Assembly: GCA_963925545.1 (NCBI GenBank)
Contig: CAWUSA010000003.1
Location: 1-64,000 of the forward strand
DNA length: 64,000 nucleotides
Direction: 5' to 3'
Source of the DNA: TMED14 sp963925545
GTDB lineage: Bacteria > Bacteroidota > Bacteroidia > Flavobacteriales > Schleiferiaceae
The notes beneath the pieces were generated by a model. The model did no database searches and was not told where the DNA came from. It worked only from the letters and a program-made list of their open reading frames with translations. Shown in pieces: positions 50,778-59,143 of this stretch. Both the position numbers and the translations under genes were made by a program. Every line of letters starts with the position of its first letter. Within the stretch, counting starts at the first letter, position 1.

Positions 50778-52148
50778 TTATTCTAATAAAATTTTAAGAA
50801 TTCTTTTTTTTAGTTTGGTGAATGGCAAGTATTTAATATTTGGTTCAAATAAAAATGATTTATGTAAAATGCTTTTATAATGCGTAAACGCATCAAACCC
50901 CGCTTTGGAATGATAGTTTCCTATCCCACTTGCACCTACACCACCGTAAGGGAGATTTGGATTAGAGAGGTGAACTAGGGATTCGTTAATGGCACCTCCA
51001 CCAAATGAAATTTCATTCAGTATTTTATTGATGATTTTTTTATTTTTACTGTAAACATATAGCGCGAGTGGTTTTTCTTTCTTTTTAACTTTAGAGATCA
51101 TATCATCTAAGTTGTCAAAGGAAATGACGGGAAGCAAAGGCCCAAAAATCTCCTCTTTCATTATTAAATCCTCAAAATTAATATTATCTAAAATTGTAGG
51201 ACGTATAATCCTTTCTTCTGTATTGTATTCTCCTCCAGCATAGATTCTTTCTGTTGAAATCAAGTTTGTCAGTCTTTGGAAATGTTGTCCATTAATAATC
51301 TGAACATAATTTTCATTGACTTCCTTACTGATAGGGAAAGCCAGTTCGATTTGTTCTTTAAGAGCTTCTAGTAGCTGAGTTTTTATTTTATTTTCTACTA
51401 ATAAATAGTCGGGAGCAATGCAAGTTTGTCCAGCATTTAAAAATTTAGCCCATACAATTCGTTTTGCAGTGAGCTTTATGTCACAATCCTTAAAAATGAA
51501 TGTCGGGCTTTTCCCTCCTAATTCTAAAGTTACTGGCGTTAAATTCTCTGCCGCTGCCTTATAAATAATTTTCCCCACATTAGTGCTTCCAGTAAAGAAT
51601 ATTTTATCCCATTTTTGTTGAAGCAGTTCTGTTGTAGTCGCTATACCCCCTTCTATAACTGTAAGATGATTTGAATCAAAATTGGAATTAATAATTTTGG
51701 CTAATGTCTTGCTTGTGTTATTTGATATTTCAGATGGTTTTATCACTACAGTATTTCCTGCTGCTAATGCTGAAATAGCAGGAATGAGTGCAATCTGATA
51801 AGGGTAATTCCAAGCTGAAATAACTAAAACAGCTCCTAAAGGTTCTGGAATGATATAACTTTTTGCAGGGAAATTTACAAGATTGGTGCGTACGCTTTTT
51901 CGCTTACTCCATTTTTTTAGATTACAAATTGCATCATTGAGCTCGTTATAAATAAGAGAAAGTTCAGTCATATAGGTTTCAAATTTTGATTTTTTGAAAT
52001 CAGTGTATATCGCTGCATAGAGCTCTTGTTCATTTTCTTTTAGTACGTTTTTTAATTTTTTCAATATTTCAATTCTAACATTAACCTCTTTTGTGGCGTT
52101 AGCATTGAAGAACTTTTTTTGCTGATTTACAATTTTTGATATATCCAT
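50778..52148 (-). CDS. Island aldehyde dehydrogenase (fatty-aldehyde type, ALDH3-like)
   Basis: NAD(P)-dependent aldehyde dehydrogenase of 456 residues. Glu209 (VTLELGGKS) and catalytic Cys243 (NAGQTCIAP) are intact, and the cofactor turn FFTGSTNVGK (184-193) matches. The short length and the N-terminal helices are those of the fatty-aldehyde/ALDH3 group, distinct from the backbone enzyme at 15492-16934. The codon use is very AT-rich (bases 51001-51060 contain 11 G/C), unlike the neighbours before the tRNA. It would convert the aldehyde made by the adjacent GMC enzyme to an acid. Last gene of the minus-strand module. Confidence 0.92.
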   Translation of the reverse strand: MDISKIVNQQKKFFNANATKEVNVRIEILKKLKNVLKENEQELYAAIYTDFKKSKFETYMTELSLIYNELNDAICNLKKWSKRKSVRTNLVNFPAKSYIIPEPLGAVLVISAWNYPYQIALIPAISALAAGNTVVIKPSEISNNTSKTLAKIINSNFDSNHLTVIEGGIATTTELLQQKWDKIFFTGSTNVGKIIYKAAAENLTPVTLELGGKSPTFIFKDCDIKLTAKRIVWAKFLNAGQTCIAPDYLLVENKIKTQLLEALKEQIELAFPISKEVNENYVQIINGQHFQRLTNLISTERIYAGGEYNTEERIIRPTILDNINFEDLIMKEEIFGPLLPVISFDNLDDMISKVKKKEKPLALYVYSKNKKIINKILNEISFGGGAINESLVHLSNPNLPYGGVGASGIGNYHSKAGFDAFTHYKSILHKSFLFEPNIKYLPFTKLKKRILKILLE

Positions 52149-52228
52149 TTAAAAAATAATCTAATTATTTACGGCCTTTAAAATCATCCATGATTTTGCG
52201 AATAATTTTAATGATGTGAAAGCAACGT

Positions 52229-53791
52229 TCATTTAATTTTGATTTTACTCATAGCTCTTTCCGCAATTGCAGTTATTGATAAAGAAGGATTAACACCTGG
52301 GTTTGCAGAAATCATAGAGCCATCTATGATTAGTAAGTTATCATAGCCAAAAACTAAATTATTTTTATCTATTACTCCTTCATTTATATTTTCTCCCATA
52401 ACTGCACCTCCTAGGATATGTGCTGTAGATGGAATTCCTGCAAGTGGCTCTAAAGCAAAGACAGTTGCTTTTCCGTTTATGATTTTAGCGTATTTTTTTG
52501 CTAATTCTGAAGCTCTAGGGATATATGTTCCTGGTTTTTTTCCTTCAGATATTCGTGATGAGAAAACACCTAGAATATTTTTTTTGAATTTTAGTTTGCT
52601 GTCTAAAGTTTGCATAAACAACAATGTGGCAGTGCTTTTTGCCCAATCTTTGACCAGGTACATTTTTAAAAAGCCAAGAGGGTTTTTGAGGAAACTTACT
52701 GTGATTTTGAAAACATTTATAATCGGAAATTCGCCTGTAACATAGGGTAAGTGGGTCGTTTTCCAAAATCCAGAACCGCTTGAGTATCTACATACTTCTA
52801 TGTGACTGTCTTCGTCTGTCTGTAATATGGATCCAATGGCAACTCCTTTAGATAAATCTTTTTTGCCATCTAGATTTGTGATACTTATCAAGCTTTCGTT
52901 GTTAGTTCGAATATCCATTCCTAATTGACTAGATATATGTGGAAGAGAAGATTTTTTAAGTTTTAGTAGCAGTTTAACTGTCCCCATAACACCGCCGGAA
53001 AAAACTACTCCTTTTGACATTATTTGTGTCTTTTTCTTGAAAAAACTAGTGCTGCTTTTTAAGTAAACTATATACCCATTTTTTTGTTTGTTTTCAACGA
53101 CATCATAGACTTCATTTTCAGCAAGAATATCTGTGCCTAATTGCTGAGCTAAGAATAAATAATTCTTATCTAACGTGTTTTTTGAGTTATTTCTACATCC
53201 TGTCATGCACCCTCCACAAAAATTACATCCCACCCTTTCAGGGCCTTTGCCATTAAAGTAGGGGTCTGCAACTTTAATATCAGGTTCACCAAAAAAAACG
53301 GAAACATTGGTTTTATCAAAATCTTTTTCTCTATTTATTTCTTTAGAAAGTTTTTCAAGTGCTAAATCACCATCGAATAATTTAGGGTTTTTAGCTGCGC
53401 CTAGCATTTTTAACGCTGTTTGGTAATGTGGCTTTAATTCATTTTCCCAATCTGCTAAATTTTTCCATGATCCTGTTTTGTAAAAAGCTTTTTTAGGAAT
53501 GGGGAGCGTATTTGCATACACTAGAGACCCCCCTCCAACACCAACACCGGAAATAATAGTAATGTGTCTGAAAAATGACATTTTCATGATTCCATGCCAT
53601 TTCAATTTTGGCAACCATAACCATTTTTTTAAGTTCCAATTAGATTTTGGGAAATCTTTAGGCTTATACCATTTCCCTTTTTCAATCACCAGGACTTTAT
53701 AGCCTTTTTCAGCTAATCTCAAAGCACTCACTGATCCCCCAAAGCCACTTCCAATAATTATGTAATCGTATGCTTTCAAATTATATTTCAA
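52229..53791 (-). CDS. GMC-family FAD oxidoreductase (alcohol/cholesterol-oxidase-like)
   Basis: A 520-residue flavoenzyme with the N-terminal FAD loop IIIGSGFGGSVSALRLAE (near 12-29), the VGVGGGSLVYAN region and a conserved C-terminal PSTAHILGGAVMGE and GVNPSLSITAIAE. Family members oxidise alcohols or sterols. A cysteine-rich insertion, NFCGGCMTGCRNNS (near residues 191-204), is seen in some long-chain alcohol and cholesterol-oxidase-like members. The start codon is TTG at 53791, because no ATG is available at the beginning of the family-like sequence; this TTG overlaps the stop of an SDR remnant. Very AT-rich. Confidence 0.88.
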   Translation of the reverse strand: MKYNLKAYDYIIIGSGFGGSVSALRLAEKGYKVLVIEKGKWYKPKDFPKSNWNLKKWLWLPKLKWHGIMKMSFFRHITIISGVGVGGGSLVYANTLPIPKKAFYKTGSWKNLADWENELKPHYQTALKMLGAAKNPKLFDGDLALEKLSKEINREKDFDKTNVSVFFGEPDIKVADPYFNGKGPERVGCNFCGGCMTGCRNNSKNTLDKNYLFLAQQLGTDILAENEVYDVVENKQKNGYIVYLKSSTSFFKKKTQIMSKGVVFSGGVMGTVKLLLKLKKSSLPHISSQLGMDIRTNNESLISITNLDGKKDLSKGVAIGSILQTDEDSHIEVCRYSSGSGFWKTTHLPYVTGEFPIINVFKITVSFLKNPLGFLKMYLVKDWAKSTATLLFMQTLDSKLKFKKNILGVFSSRISEGKKPGTYIPRASELAKKYAKIINGKATVFALEPLAGIPSTAHILGGAVMGENINEGVIDKNNLVFGYDNLLIIDGSMISANPGVNPSLSITAIAERAMSKIKIK

Positions 53792-54033
53792 TGTTCTTTT
53801 TTTAGTTGTTGTGCAGTTGTTTCTATTTGTTTTGCGTCAGGAACATCAACAACATAAGAGGTGACATCTCTCTAAATGAGTTAATCTCTTTAAGGCGCTT
53901 TCTGTATTTTGAGTATTAATACCCCAATTTAACAACTTTGGCTTTAGGCTCTAAGAAGAAAACGATTCGCAATTTTCCCGATTCCGGAAGCTCCTCCAGT
54001 AATCAATATGGTTTTGGTTTTTAGTTTTGTCAC
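53788..54033 (-). pseudogene. Degenerate SDR gene upstream of the GMC oxidoreductase
   Basis: Reading the minus strand from GTG at 54033, the frame gives a typical SDR start, VTKLKTKTILITGGASGIGK, then soon reaches a stop after FLLRA. Further on, in other frames, SDR-like pieces reappear (for example NTESALKRLTHLE, then DVTSYVVDVPDAKQIETT) and finish with a TGA that overlaps the GMC start codon. The order matches an N-terminal SDR sequence broken by frameshifts and lacking its catalytic C-terminal half. With GMC and aldehyde dehydrogenase it looks like the leftover first gene of an alcohol-oxidation operon. Confidence 0.72.
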
Positions 54034-54118
54034 TTATATTTTTTAAAAGTAGAAGTTTTTCATGACACAAGCTTACTTAATGATTCTCTAGAAGAAGTTC
54101 AAAATCAGGATCCTGAGG

Positions 54119-54161
54119 TCCACCAAAATAAAACCCACTCAAATGAGTGAGGGTGTTTTAT
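54119..54161 (+). repeat. Second copy of the tRNA 3' end/terminator repeat (candidate att)
   Basis: TCCACCAAAATAAAACCCAC begins this copy, then a hairpin-like CACTCA/TGAGTG and a broken T run. It follows the order of 50730-50768 with several mismatches and one-base indels. The remainder of the tRNA is not duplicated. It lies between the minus-strand oxidation module and the plus-strand bicarbonate module, where the scar of an integration would be expected. Confidence 0.5.
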
Positions 54162-54254
54162 CTAAAAGTTGGATGGTTAATCTGCTCGCTATTTAAAGAA
54201 CGGTAAATTTTCCGCTCTCTAATTTGAGCGCGAAACCTCACGGTCTACCAACCA

Positions 54255-54284
54255 AAACCCAAAGGCACGAAGTCGTTTGGGTTT
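54255..54284 (+). terminator. Orphan hairpin inside the island
   Basis: AAACCCAAA (54255-54263) pairs perfectly with TTTGGGTTT (54276-54284) around a 12-base loop. It is preceded by TCTACCAACC, which again loosely resembles a tRNA 3' end. No gene of the window ends here, so it may be carried-over terminator sequence. Confidence 0.5.
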
Positions 54285-54398
54285 GGGGTTTAATTCTACA
54301 CCTGTTTGTCCAAATTATTTGAGCACATCCCTTGTTTAGCGTATATATTTATGGCTTCATAATTAAATCCAATACGGAAAGCATTTTTAATAAAAAAA

Positions 54399-55028
54399 AT
54401 GAAAACACATACCAAAGAAACCCAAGCATCAATGACACCAGACAAGTCATTGCATTATTTAAAAGAAGGGAATATTAGATTTCAAAATAATTTAAAGGCT
54501 AATAGAGATTTACTGGGGCAGGTTAACCACACAAGTGAAGGTCAATTCCCTTTTGCGACAATACTGAGTTGTATCGATTCAAGGGTCTCTGCGGAATTGG
54601 TATTTGATCAAGGTTTAGGCGATATTTTCAGTGTGCGTATTGCAGGAAACTTTGTAAATGAAGATATTTTAGGAAGCATGGAGTTTGCTTGTAAACTAGC
54701 AGGAACTAAACTAATTGTCGTTTTAGGACATACAAGCTGTGGCGCTATAAAAGGGGCTTGCGATGATGTCAAATTAGGCAATTTGACTAATATGTTGGCG
54801 AACATAAAGCCAGCTGTTGCAGCTGTTCAGGAACCAAAAAATGTCAATTATCGCAATTCCAGAAATACTGAATTTGTAGATAATGTCGCCACTAAAAACG
54901 TGCATCTCACGATTGCAAGAATCATGGAAGAGAGCCCCGTACTTGCGGAAATGCAAAACAATGATGAGATAAAAATTATTGGCGCTATTTATGATATAAA
55001 TACTGGGGCAGCTAAATTTTTAGACTAA
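54399..55028 (+). CDS. Beta-class carbonic anhydrase
   Basis: A 209-residue beta-carbonic anhydrase interconverting CO2 and bicarbonate. Zinc ligands and the Asp/Arg dyad are visible as C58-x-D60-x-R62 in LSCIDSRVSAE, with H111 and C114 in LGHTSCGAIKG. The family length and the VRIAGNFVNE segment are normal. No signal peptide. Immediately followed 47 bases later by a SulP transporter on the same strand, a pair known in Polaribacter-type flavobacteria as a bicarbonate-uptake set. The gene is AT-rich compared with the backbone. Confidence 0.93.
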   Translation: MKTHTKETQASMTPDKSLHYLKEGNIRFQNNLKANRDLLGQVNHTSEGQFPFATILSCIDSRVSAELVFDQGLGDIFSVRIAGNFVNEDILGSMEFACKLAGTKLIVVLGHTSCGAIKGACDDVKLGNLTNMLANIKPAVAAVQEPKNVNYRNSRNTEFVDNVATKNVHLTIARIMEESPVLAEMQNNDEIKIIGAIYDINTGAAKFLD

Positions 55029-55075
55029 CTATTTAGCCTTACTAATATTTCAAACTGACTCAGAAAACAGAATAC

Positions 55076-56935
55076 ATGAACAAACTTTTTTCAAACATAA
55101 AAGGAGATACCCTTGGAGGGATCACTGCGGGCATAGTCGCATTACCTCTTGCTTTAGCATTTGGTGTGTCTTCAGGCCTAGGGCCAGCAGCAGGATTGTA
55201 TGGCGCAATATTTATTAGTTTTTTTGCTGCACTTTTCGGGGGGACAAGCACTCAAGTTTCAGGACCTACAGCTCCAATGACAGCCGTTAGCATGGTCATT
55301 ATTGCAAGTATTATCGCAATCAATGATGGCGATGTCAATCAAGCATTACCCATAATACTAAGCGTTTTTTTATTGGCCGGAATAATGCAAATTGGGCTTG
55401 GGGCTCTTAGAGTAGGACAATACATTCGGTATATTCCATATCCAGTTGTCTCTGGCTTTATGACTGCTATCGGAGTAATAATTTTAGTTACTCAAATTTT
55501 CCCTTCTGTAGGGTACTATCCAAAAGAAGATGTGGAATTTGTCAGTCAATTTCAACCACAAGCTGAAGAGTTAATCCTTGAAAACATCTTGAGAGATGAA
55601 GCGGGTGAAGGGATTTTAGTTTTACATGATTTTCAAAAAACCATTGATAGAGCTGAAACTATTGAGGAGTTTCAAATAATAGCGGAATCACAAACATTAG
55701 CTGCAACAGAGGCATCAGGGGTCTTAGGGACTTTTAAAGTATTGCCAAATGCATTAAAGAATATTAATTGGCTAGAATTAGCTCTTTCATTAGCTACTAT
55801 TTTTATAATCTATGGATTTAAGCGAATCACTAAAGTTGTGCCTAGCACGCTTGTTGCCTTAATTGTCGTTTCTGGTGTTGCCATAGCCTTTGGCTTTAAC
55901 TATAGACCCATTGAGCAAATTCCTAGTGGGTTTCCATTCCCAGTAACTGAAATATTTACAGGATTTAAACTTGGGAATATCTCACCATATATTTTTACGG
56001 CTTTAACATTAGCAGTTTTAGGATCTATCGATTCGCTCCTTACGAGTGTCGTGGCAGACAACATGACAAAAACCAAACACAAACCAAATAAAGAATTAAT
56101 TGGTCAGGGTATTGGCAATAGTATAGGTGCAATTTTTGGAGGGCTTCCTGGAGCAGGAGCAACAATTAGAACTGTTGTTAACATTAACTCTGGAGGAAAG
56201 ACAAAATTATCAGGAATGGTTTCTGGTCTGATGTTACTATTTATTCTTCTTGCTTTAGGGCCAATAGCATCGAAAATTCCAGCGGCAGTTTTAGCAGGCA
56301 TACTGATTACTGTTGGTATTGGTGTCATGGATTATAAAGGATTAAAAGCTATTCCTAATTTACCTAGGGACATAAGCTTTGGGCCTTTTAAATTAAGCTC
56401 AGAAGTGATGATTATGTTGGTAGTCTTAGTGCTAGCCTCCGTTTGGAACCTTGTATACGCTGTAGGCATAGGTTTTGTTTTTGCTTCATTAATGTTTATG
56501 AAAAAAATAGGAGACTTAACTGCAAGTCGTTCAGATGTTAAGGCATTAGAAGAAGAAGCTTGGAACGATGAAATAGGTTTCCCAAAACACCTAAAAGAAG
56601 AGGTCTTTATAAAACATATAAAGGGGCCCTTATTTTTTGGCTCAACGAGCGAATTTCAGAATTTAGCAGCGCAAATTCCTGCCACGGCATCAATGGTGAT
56701 TATTCGATTAGGCCGTATGGCATACATGGATCAGTCAGGATTATATGTCATGGAAGACGTGCTCTTAGACTTAAAAAGTAAAAATATTGAAGTTGTTTTT
56801 GTGAACGTTTTGGAGCAACCAAGATATATGATGGAGCGTATTGATATTATTCCAGATTTCATTTCTGAAGAACACATTTTTAATAACTTCAATGATTGCA
56901 TGTCCTGGATGAAAGGGAAAGTAGCCATTTCGTGA
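55076..56935 (+). CDS. SulP-family anion (probable bicarbonate) transporter with STAS domain
   Basis: A 619-residue polytopic inner-membrane transporter with about 12-14 helices and a cytoplasmic STAS domain (about residues 510-619, with IRLGRMAYMDQSGLYVMED). The N-terminal motif GDTLGGITAGIVALPLALAFGVSSG matches SulP, and the LGSIDSLLTSVVAD segment is in the right place. SulP proteins carry sulfate, bicarbonate or other anions. A bicarbonate role (BicA-like) is inferred from the neighbouring carbonic anhydrase. Two inserts near residues 155-215 are longer than in the shortest SulPs. AT-rich, ended by a strong terminator. Confidence 0.88.
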   Translation: MNKLFSNIKGDTLGGITAGIVALPLALAFGVSSGLGPAAGLYGAIFISFFAALFGGTSTQVSGPTAPMTAVSMVIIASIIAINDGDVNQALPIILSVFLLAGIMQIGLGALRVGQYIRYIPYPVVSGFMTAIGVIILVTQIFPSVGYYPKEDVEFVSQFQPQAEELILENILRDEAGEGILVLHDFQKTIDRAETIEEFQIIAESQTLAATEASGVLGTFKVLPNALKNINWLELALSLATIFIIYGFKRITKVVPSTLVALIVVSGVAIAFGFNYRPIEQIPSGFPFPVTEIFTGFKLGNISPYIFTALTLAVLGSIDSLLTSVVADNMTKTKHKPNKELIGQGIGNSIGAIFGGLPGAGATIRTVVNINSGGKTKLSGMVSGLMLLFILLALGPIASKIPAAVLAGILITVGIGVMDYKGLKAIPNLPRDISFGPFKLSSEVMIMLVVLVLASVWNLVYAVGIGFVFASLMFMKKIGDLTASRSDVKALEEEAWNDEIGFPKHLKEEVFIKHIKGPLFFGSTSEFQNLAAQIPATASMVIIRLGRMAYMDQSGLYVMEDVLLDLKSKNIEVVFVNVLEQPRYMMERIDIIPDFISEEHIFNNFNDCMSWMKGKVAIS

Positions 56936-56982
56936 GTGAAGCTGACTGTTTATGACATTTTAGCCTCATTAATATGAGTAAA

Positions 56983-57012
56983 ATAGCCCCTCAAAGAGGG
57001 GCTATTTTTTTT
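56983..57012 (+). terminator. Terminator at the right end of the island
   Basis: ATAGCCCCTC (56983-56992) pairs perfectly with GAGGGGCTAT (56996-57005) around a three-base loop and runs into T. It ends the carbonic anhydrase/SulP module and lies at the point where the base composition returns to the backbone. Confidence 0.93.
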
Positions 57013-57029
57013 CTAATTGATTACCACAA

Positions 57030-59081
57030 CTAATCCAAGCTGTAAGTCAACTGAATCCCCACGGCTCGTGGCGCGCTCAATTGTCCTGGCCGTGGCATGG
57101 CCAATCGGTTGGCGACATTCCTACAAGTGAGATTCAACGCAAAGGGGGTATTTTCTGGCTGCCAAGTCATCCGGAGGTCCATGAAGACATCACCCTCACT
57201 GAAGGCATAACGTGCATCTTGAATGCCTGGAACAAAAATGGCAATCAATGGGTCCACAAAAATTTTGTCGATGCTGTTCATGACTGAATTGCTTCTCACT
57301 GACATGCCAATGGTCCATGCCTGGTAGGTGGCTTGAAGGTCTGCCTTGATGACATCCCGGTAGCGGTATTTCAGCCAGCCAGCCTCAGGGTTCAAGGCGG
57401 TGCTGTTGAAGGACAGTTCGGCACCAGAAGCGTCAGTGGCGTAAACATAGCTAGGGTCTTTTGGGGTAGGCCAGATATGGGTCCATCCGCCTATGCCTTG
57501 AAGGGTCCATTTACCCAGATTGACCTCAGCGGCCGCCGTGATTTCCGTGCCTGGAATTGATGTGCCGCCCACATTCAGGGACTTGAATCCATAATTACCT
57601 AAAAGCAAGGTGCTGTCATTGTCCCATTTGCCAAAGGTGAACTCCATCATGTCATCAAAATCGGTCCAAAAAGCCGCCACATCAATGTAGCCCTTGACCT
57701 TGTCATTGACCAGCAATTGCTTGAATCCAATTTCTGATGTCCATCCTTTTTCTGGTTTAAGGTCAAGGTTGGGGAAGGCTTGAAGTTGTCCGATTGCTGA
57801 ACGGGTGTACAACTCTGCCACTGATGGCATGCGAAAGCCCTGCGCCCATGAGGCCCTCAGGTGACCACCTTTGTTGACGCTCTTGTGCAGTCCTACTTTT
57901 GCCACCGGTTGATTGGCGGCCATCTCGTCCACCCTTGCCTGTTCCCAGCGCAAACCCGCACTGAGATCCCAACCTTGCACGCTGAGCTCTGCTTGTGTGA
58001 AGGCGGCAAGGTTGCTGGACTGATGATCCCCTTGAAACAGCACGGACTGCATGCTCGCTTGACTGAAGTAAACACCCGACAGCATGTCAACAGCTCCTAA
58101 TTGGTATTGCATGCTGTAATCCAACATGTGCTGCAGGGCTGCTGTTGAATAATTGTTGGAGTCTAAGCCCGATTGATTGTCCATACCTGTGCTGCGCCAT
58201 TGCAGTTTGTGCAGCTTGCCATTTTGCAGATGCTGTACATGGGCACCCATGTACCAGGTTGCCCCCTTGGTCAGGGTGGCTGATGAGTCCAACGGAGTGT
58301 AACCATAGCGATAATCTTCCCAAAGCAAAGACGTTGCTCGATCTGAATGGTAGGTTGCAGCATGCACGCCAACTTCCGTTCGGGAAGATGGCTTGTAACG
58401 GTATTTCAGGTGGAGGCGCTGTGACAATTCGCGCAGCCCCAACTGGTAGCCTTGGTCTTTGAATTGCTGGCCATGAACGACCCAGCCATGGTGACCGCGA
58501 CTGTCCGACATGGCCCACTGCAGGCCACCTTGACCACGCGGCTGATCGCTCCACTGCATGCTGGTCATCTTTGGCTGGCTGTAGACAGATCCAAAGGTGG
58601 CCACCCGAACCCTGAGGTCATTGCTTGGCTCCCAGCTCCTCATATGGATAACGCCATTCAGGGCGCTTGAACCATAGCTTGATGAGGCGGCGCCCTTGAT
58701 GACTTCCACTTGATCGATGGCCTCCACCGGCATGAATCCCCATGCGGCATTGCCCGCGTCGGGCGTCAGCAATGGCAGACCATCTAAGAGCACCAAGACC
58801 CTTGAGCCCGCACCCATGCTCCACCCTGACCCACCACGAATGTTTGCCTGACCATCTTGGATGGTCACCCCTGGCAACTGTTCCAAGGCGGATTCAATGC
58901 GAGGGCTTGGCTTGTCATGAATAACAGCAAGGGGCATAACTTCCACGGAAATGGGGGCTTCCTCAATGCGTTGGCTGTGGCGGCCGGCGGTCACCACGGT
59001 GGTGTGTAGGGTTATGGTTGTGGTGTCGGCTTGACTGGCAGACAACAAGGCAAGACCTATAAGGGCTGAAATCATGGCCAT
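57030..59081 (-). CDS. TonB-dependent receptor (BtuB/FepA-type)
   Basis: A 683-residue outer-membrane receptor. A short signal peptide (MAMISALIGLALLSASQA) precedes a TonB-box-like region (TTVVTAGRHSQRIEEAPISV) and the plug domain (about 45-155, with LEQLPGVTIQDGQANIRGG and IDQVEVIKGAASSSYGSSALNGVI). The rest forms a 22-strand barrel ending in IQLTYSLD. No carboxypeptidase-like domain precedes it. Substrate unknown (vitamin, metal or other). It lies 17 bases beyond the island terminator and is base-typical of the backbone. Confidence 0.92.
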   Translation of the reverse strand: MAMISALIGLALLSASQADTTTITLHTTVVTAGRHSQRIEEAPISVEVMPLAVIHDKPSPRIESALEQLPGVTIQDGQANIRGGSGWSMGAGSRVLVLLDGLPLLTPDAGNAAWGFMPVEAIDQVEVIKGAASSSYGSSALNGVIHMRSWEPSNDLRVRVATFGSVYSQPKMTSMQWSDQPRGQGGLQWAMSDSRGHHGWVVHGQQFKDQGYQLGLRELSQRLHLKYRYKPSSRTEVGVHAATYHSDRATSLLWEDYRYGYTPLDSSATLTKGATWYMGAHVQHLQNGKLHKLQWRSTGMDNQSGLDSNNYSTAALQHMLDYSMQYQLGAVDMLSGVYFSQASMQSVLFQGDHQSSNLAAFTQAELSVQGWDLSAGLRWEQARVDEMAANQPVAKVGLHKSVNKGGHLRASWAQGFRMPSVAELYTRSAIGQLQAFPNLDLKPEKGWTSEIGFKQLLVNDKVKGYIDVAAFWTDFDDMMEFTFGKWDNDSTLLLGNYGFKSLNVGGTSIPGTEITAAAEVNLGKWTLQGIGGWTHIWPTPKDPSYVYATDASGAELSFNSTALNPEAGWLKYRYRDVIKADLQATYQAWTIGMSVRSNSVMNSIDKIFVDPLIAIFVPGIQDARYAFSEGDVFMDLRMTWQPENTPFALNLTCRNVANRLAMPRPGQLSAPRAVGIQLTYSLD

Positions 59082-59143
59082 AATTTACCATTTTAAAATG
59101 ATTCCATCCGGCATGATGATTTGCCCAATGCCCAGATTGCGGT

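Larger units (their letters stand above)
54034..54398. other. Non-coding boundary between the two island modules
   Basis: About 365 bases without an intact gene. It contains a possible -7 element for the minus module (TACTTTTA, minus strand, 54051-54044), the tRNA-like repeat at 54119-54161, a perfect hairpin at 54255-54284 and the promoter region of carbonic anhydrase (TATATTTA near 54346). I see no integrase, transposase or tRNA gene. The repeated hairpins suggest a junction made by one or more insertions. Confidence 0.6.

Noticed and set aside
54090..54125. Possible second tRNA gene fragment before the repeat (GTTCAAAATCAGG then TCCACCA)
   Set aside because: A T-arm and acceptor of correct lengths cannot be formed; only the last bases and the hairpin resemble tRNA-Ala. 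It is kept as an att-like repeat, not a tRNA.
50737..57012. Integrase, transposase or conjugation gene in the island
   Set aside because: All intact frames are assigned to aldehyde dehydrogenase, GMC, carbonic anhydrase and SulP. No recombinase motif is seen in the remaining DNA.
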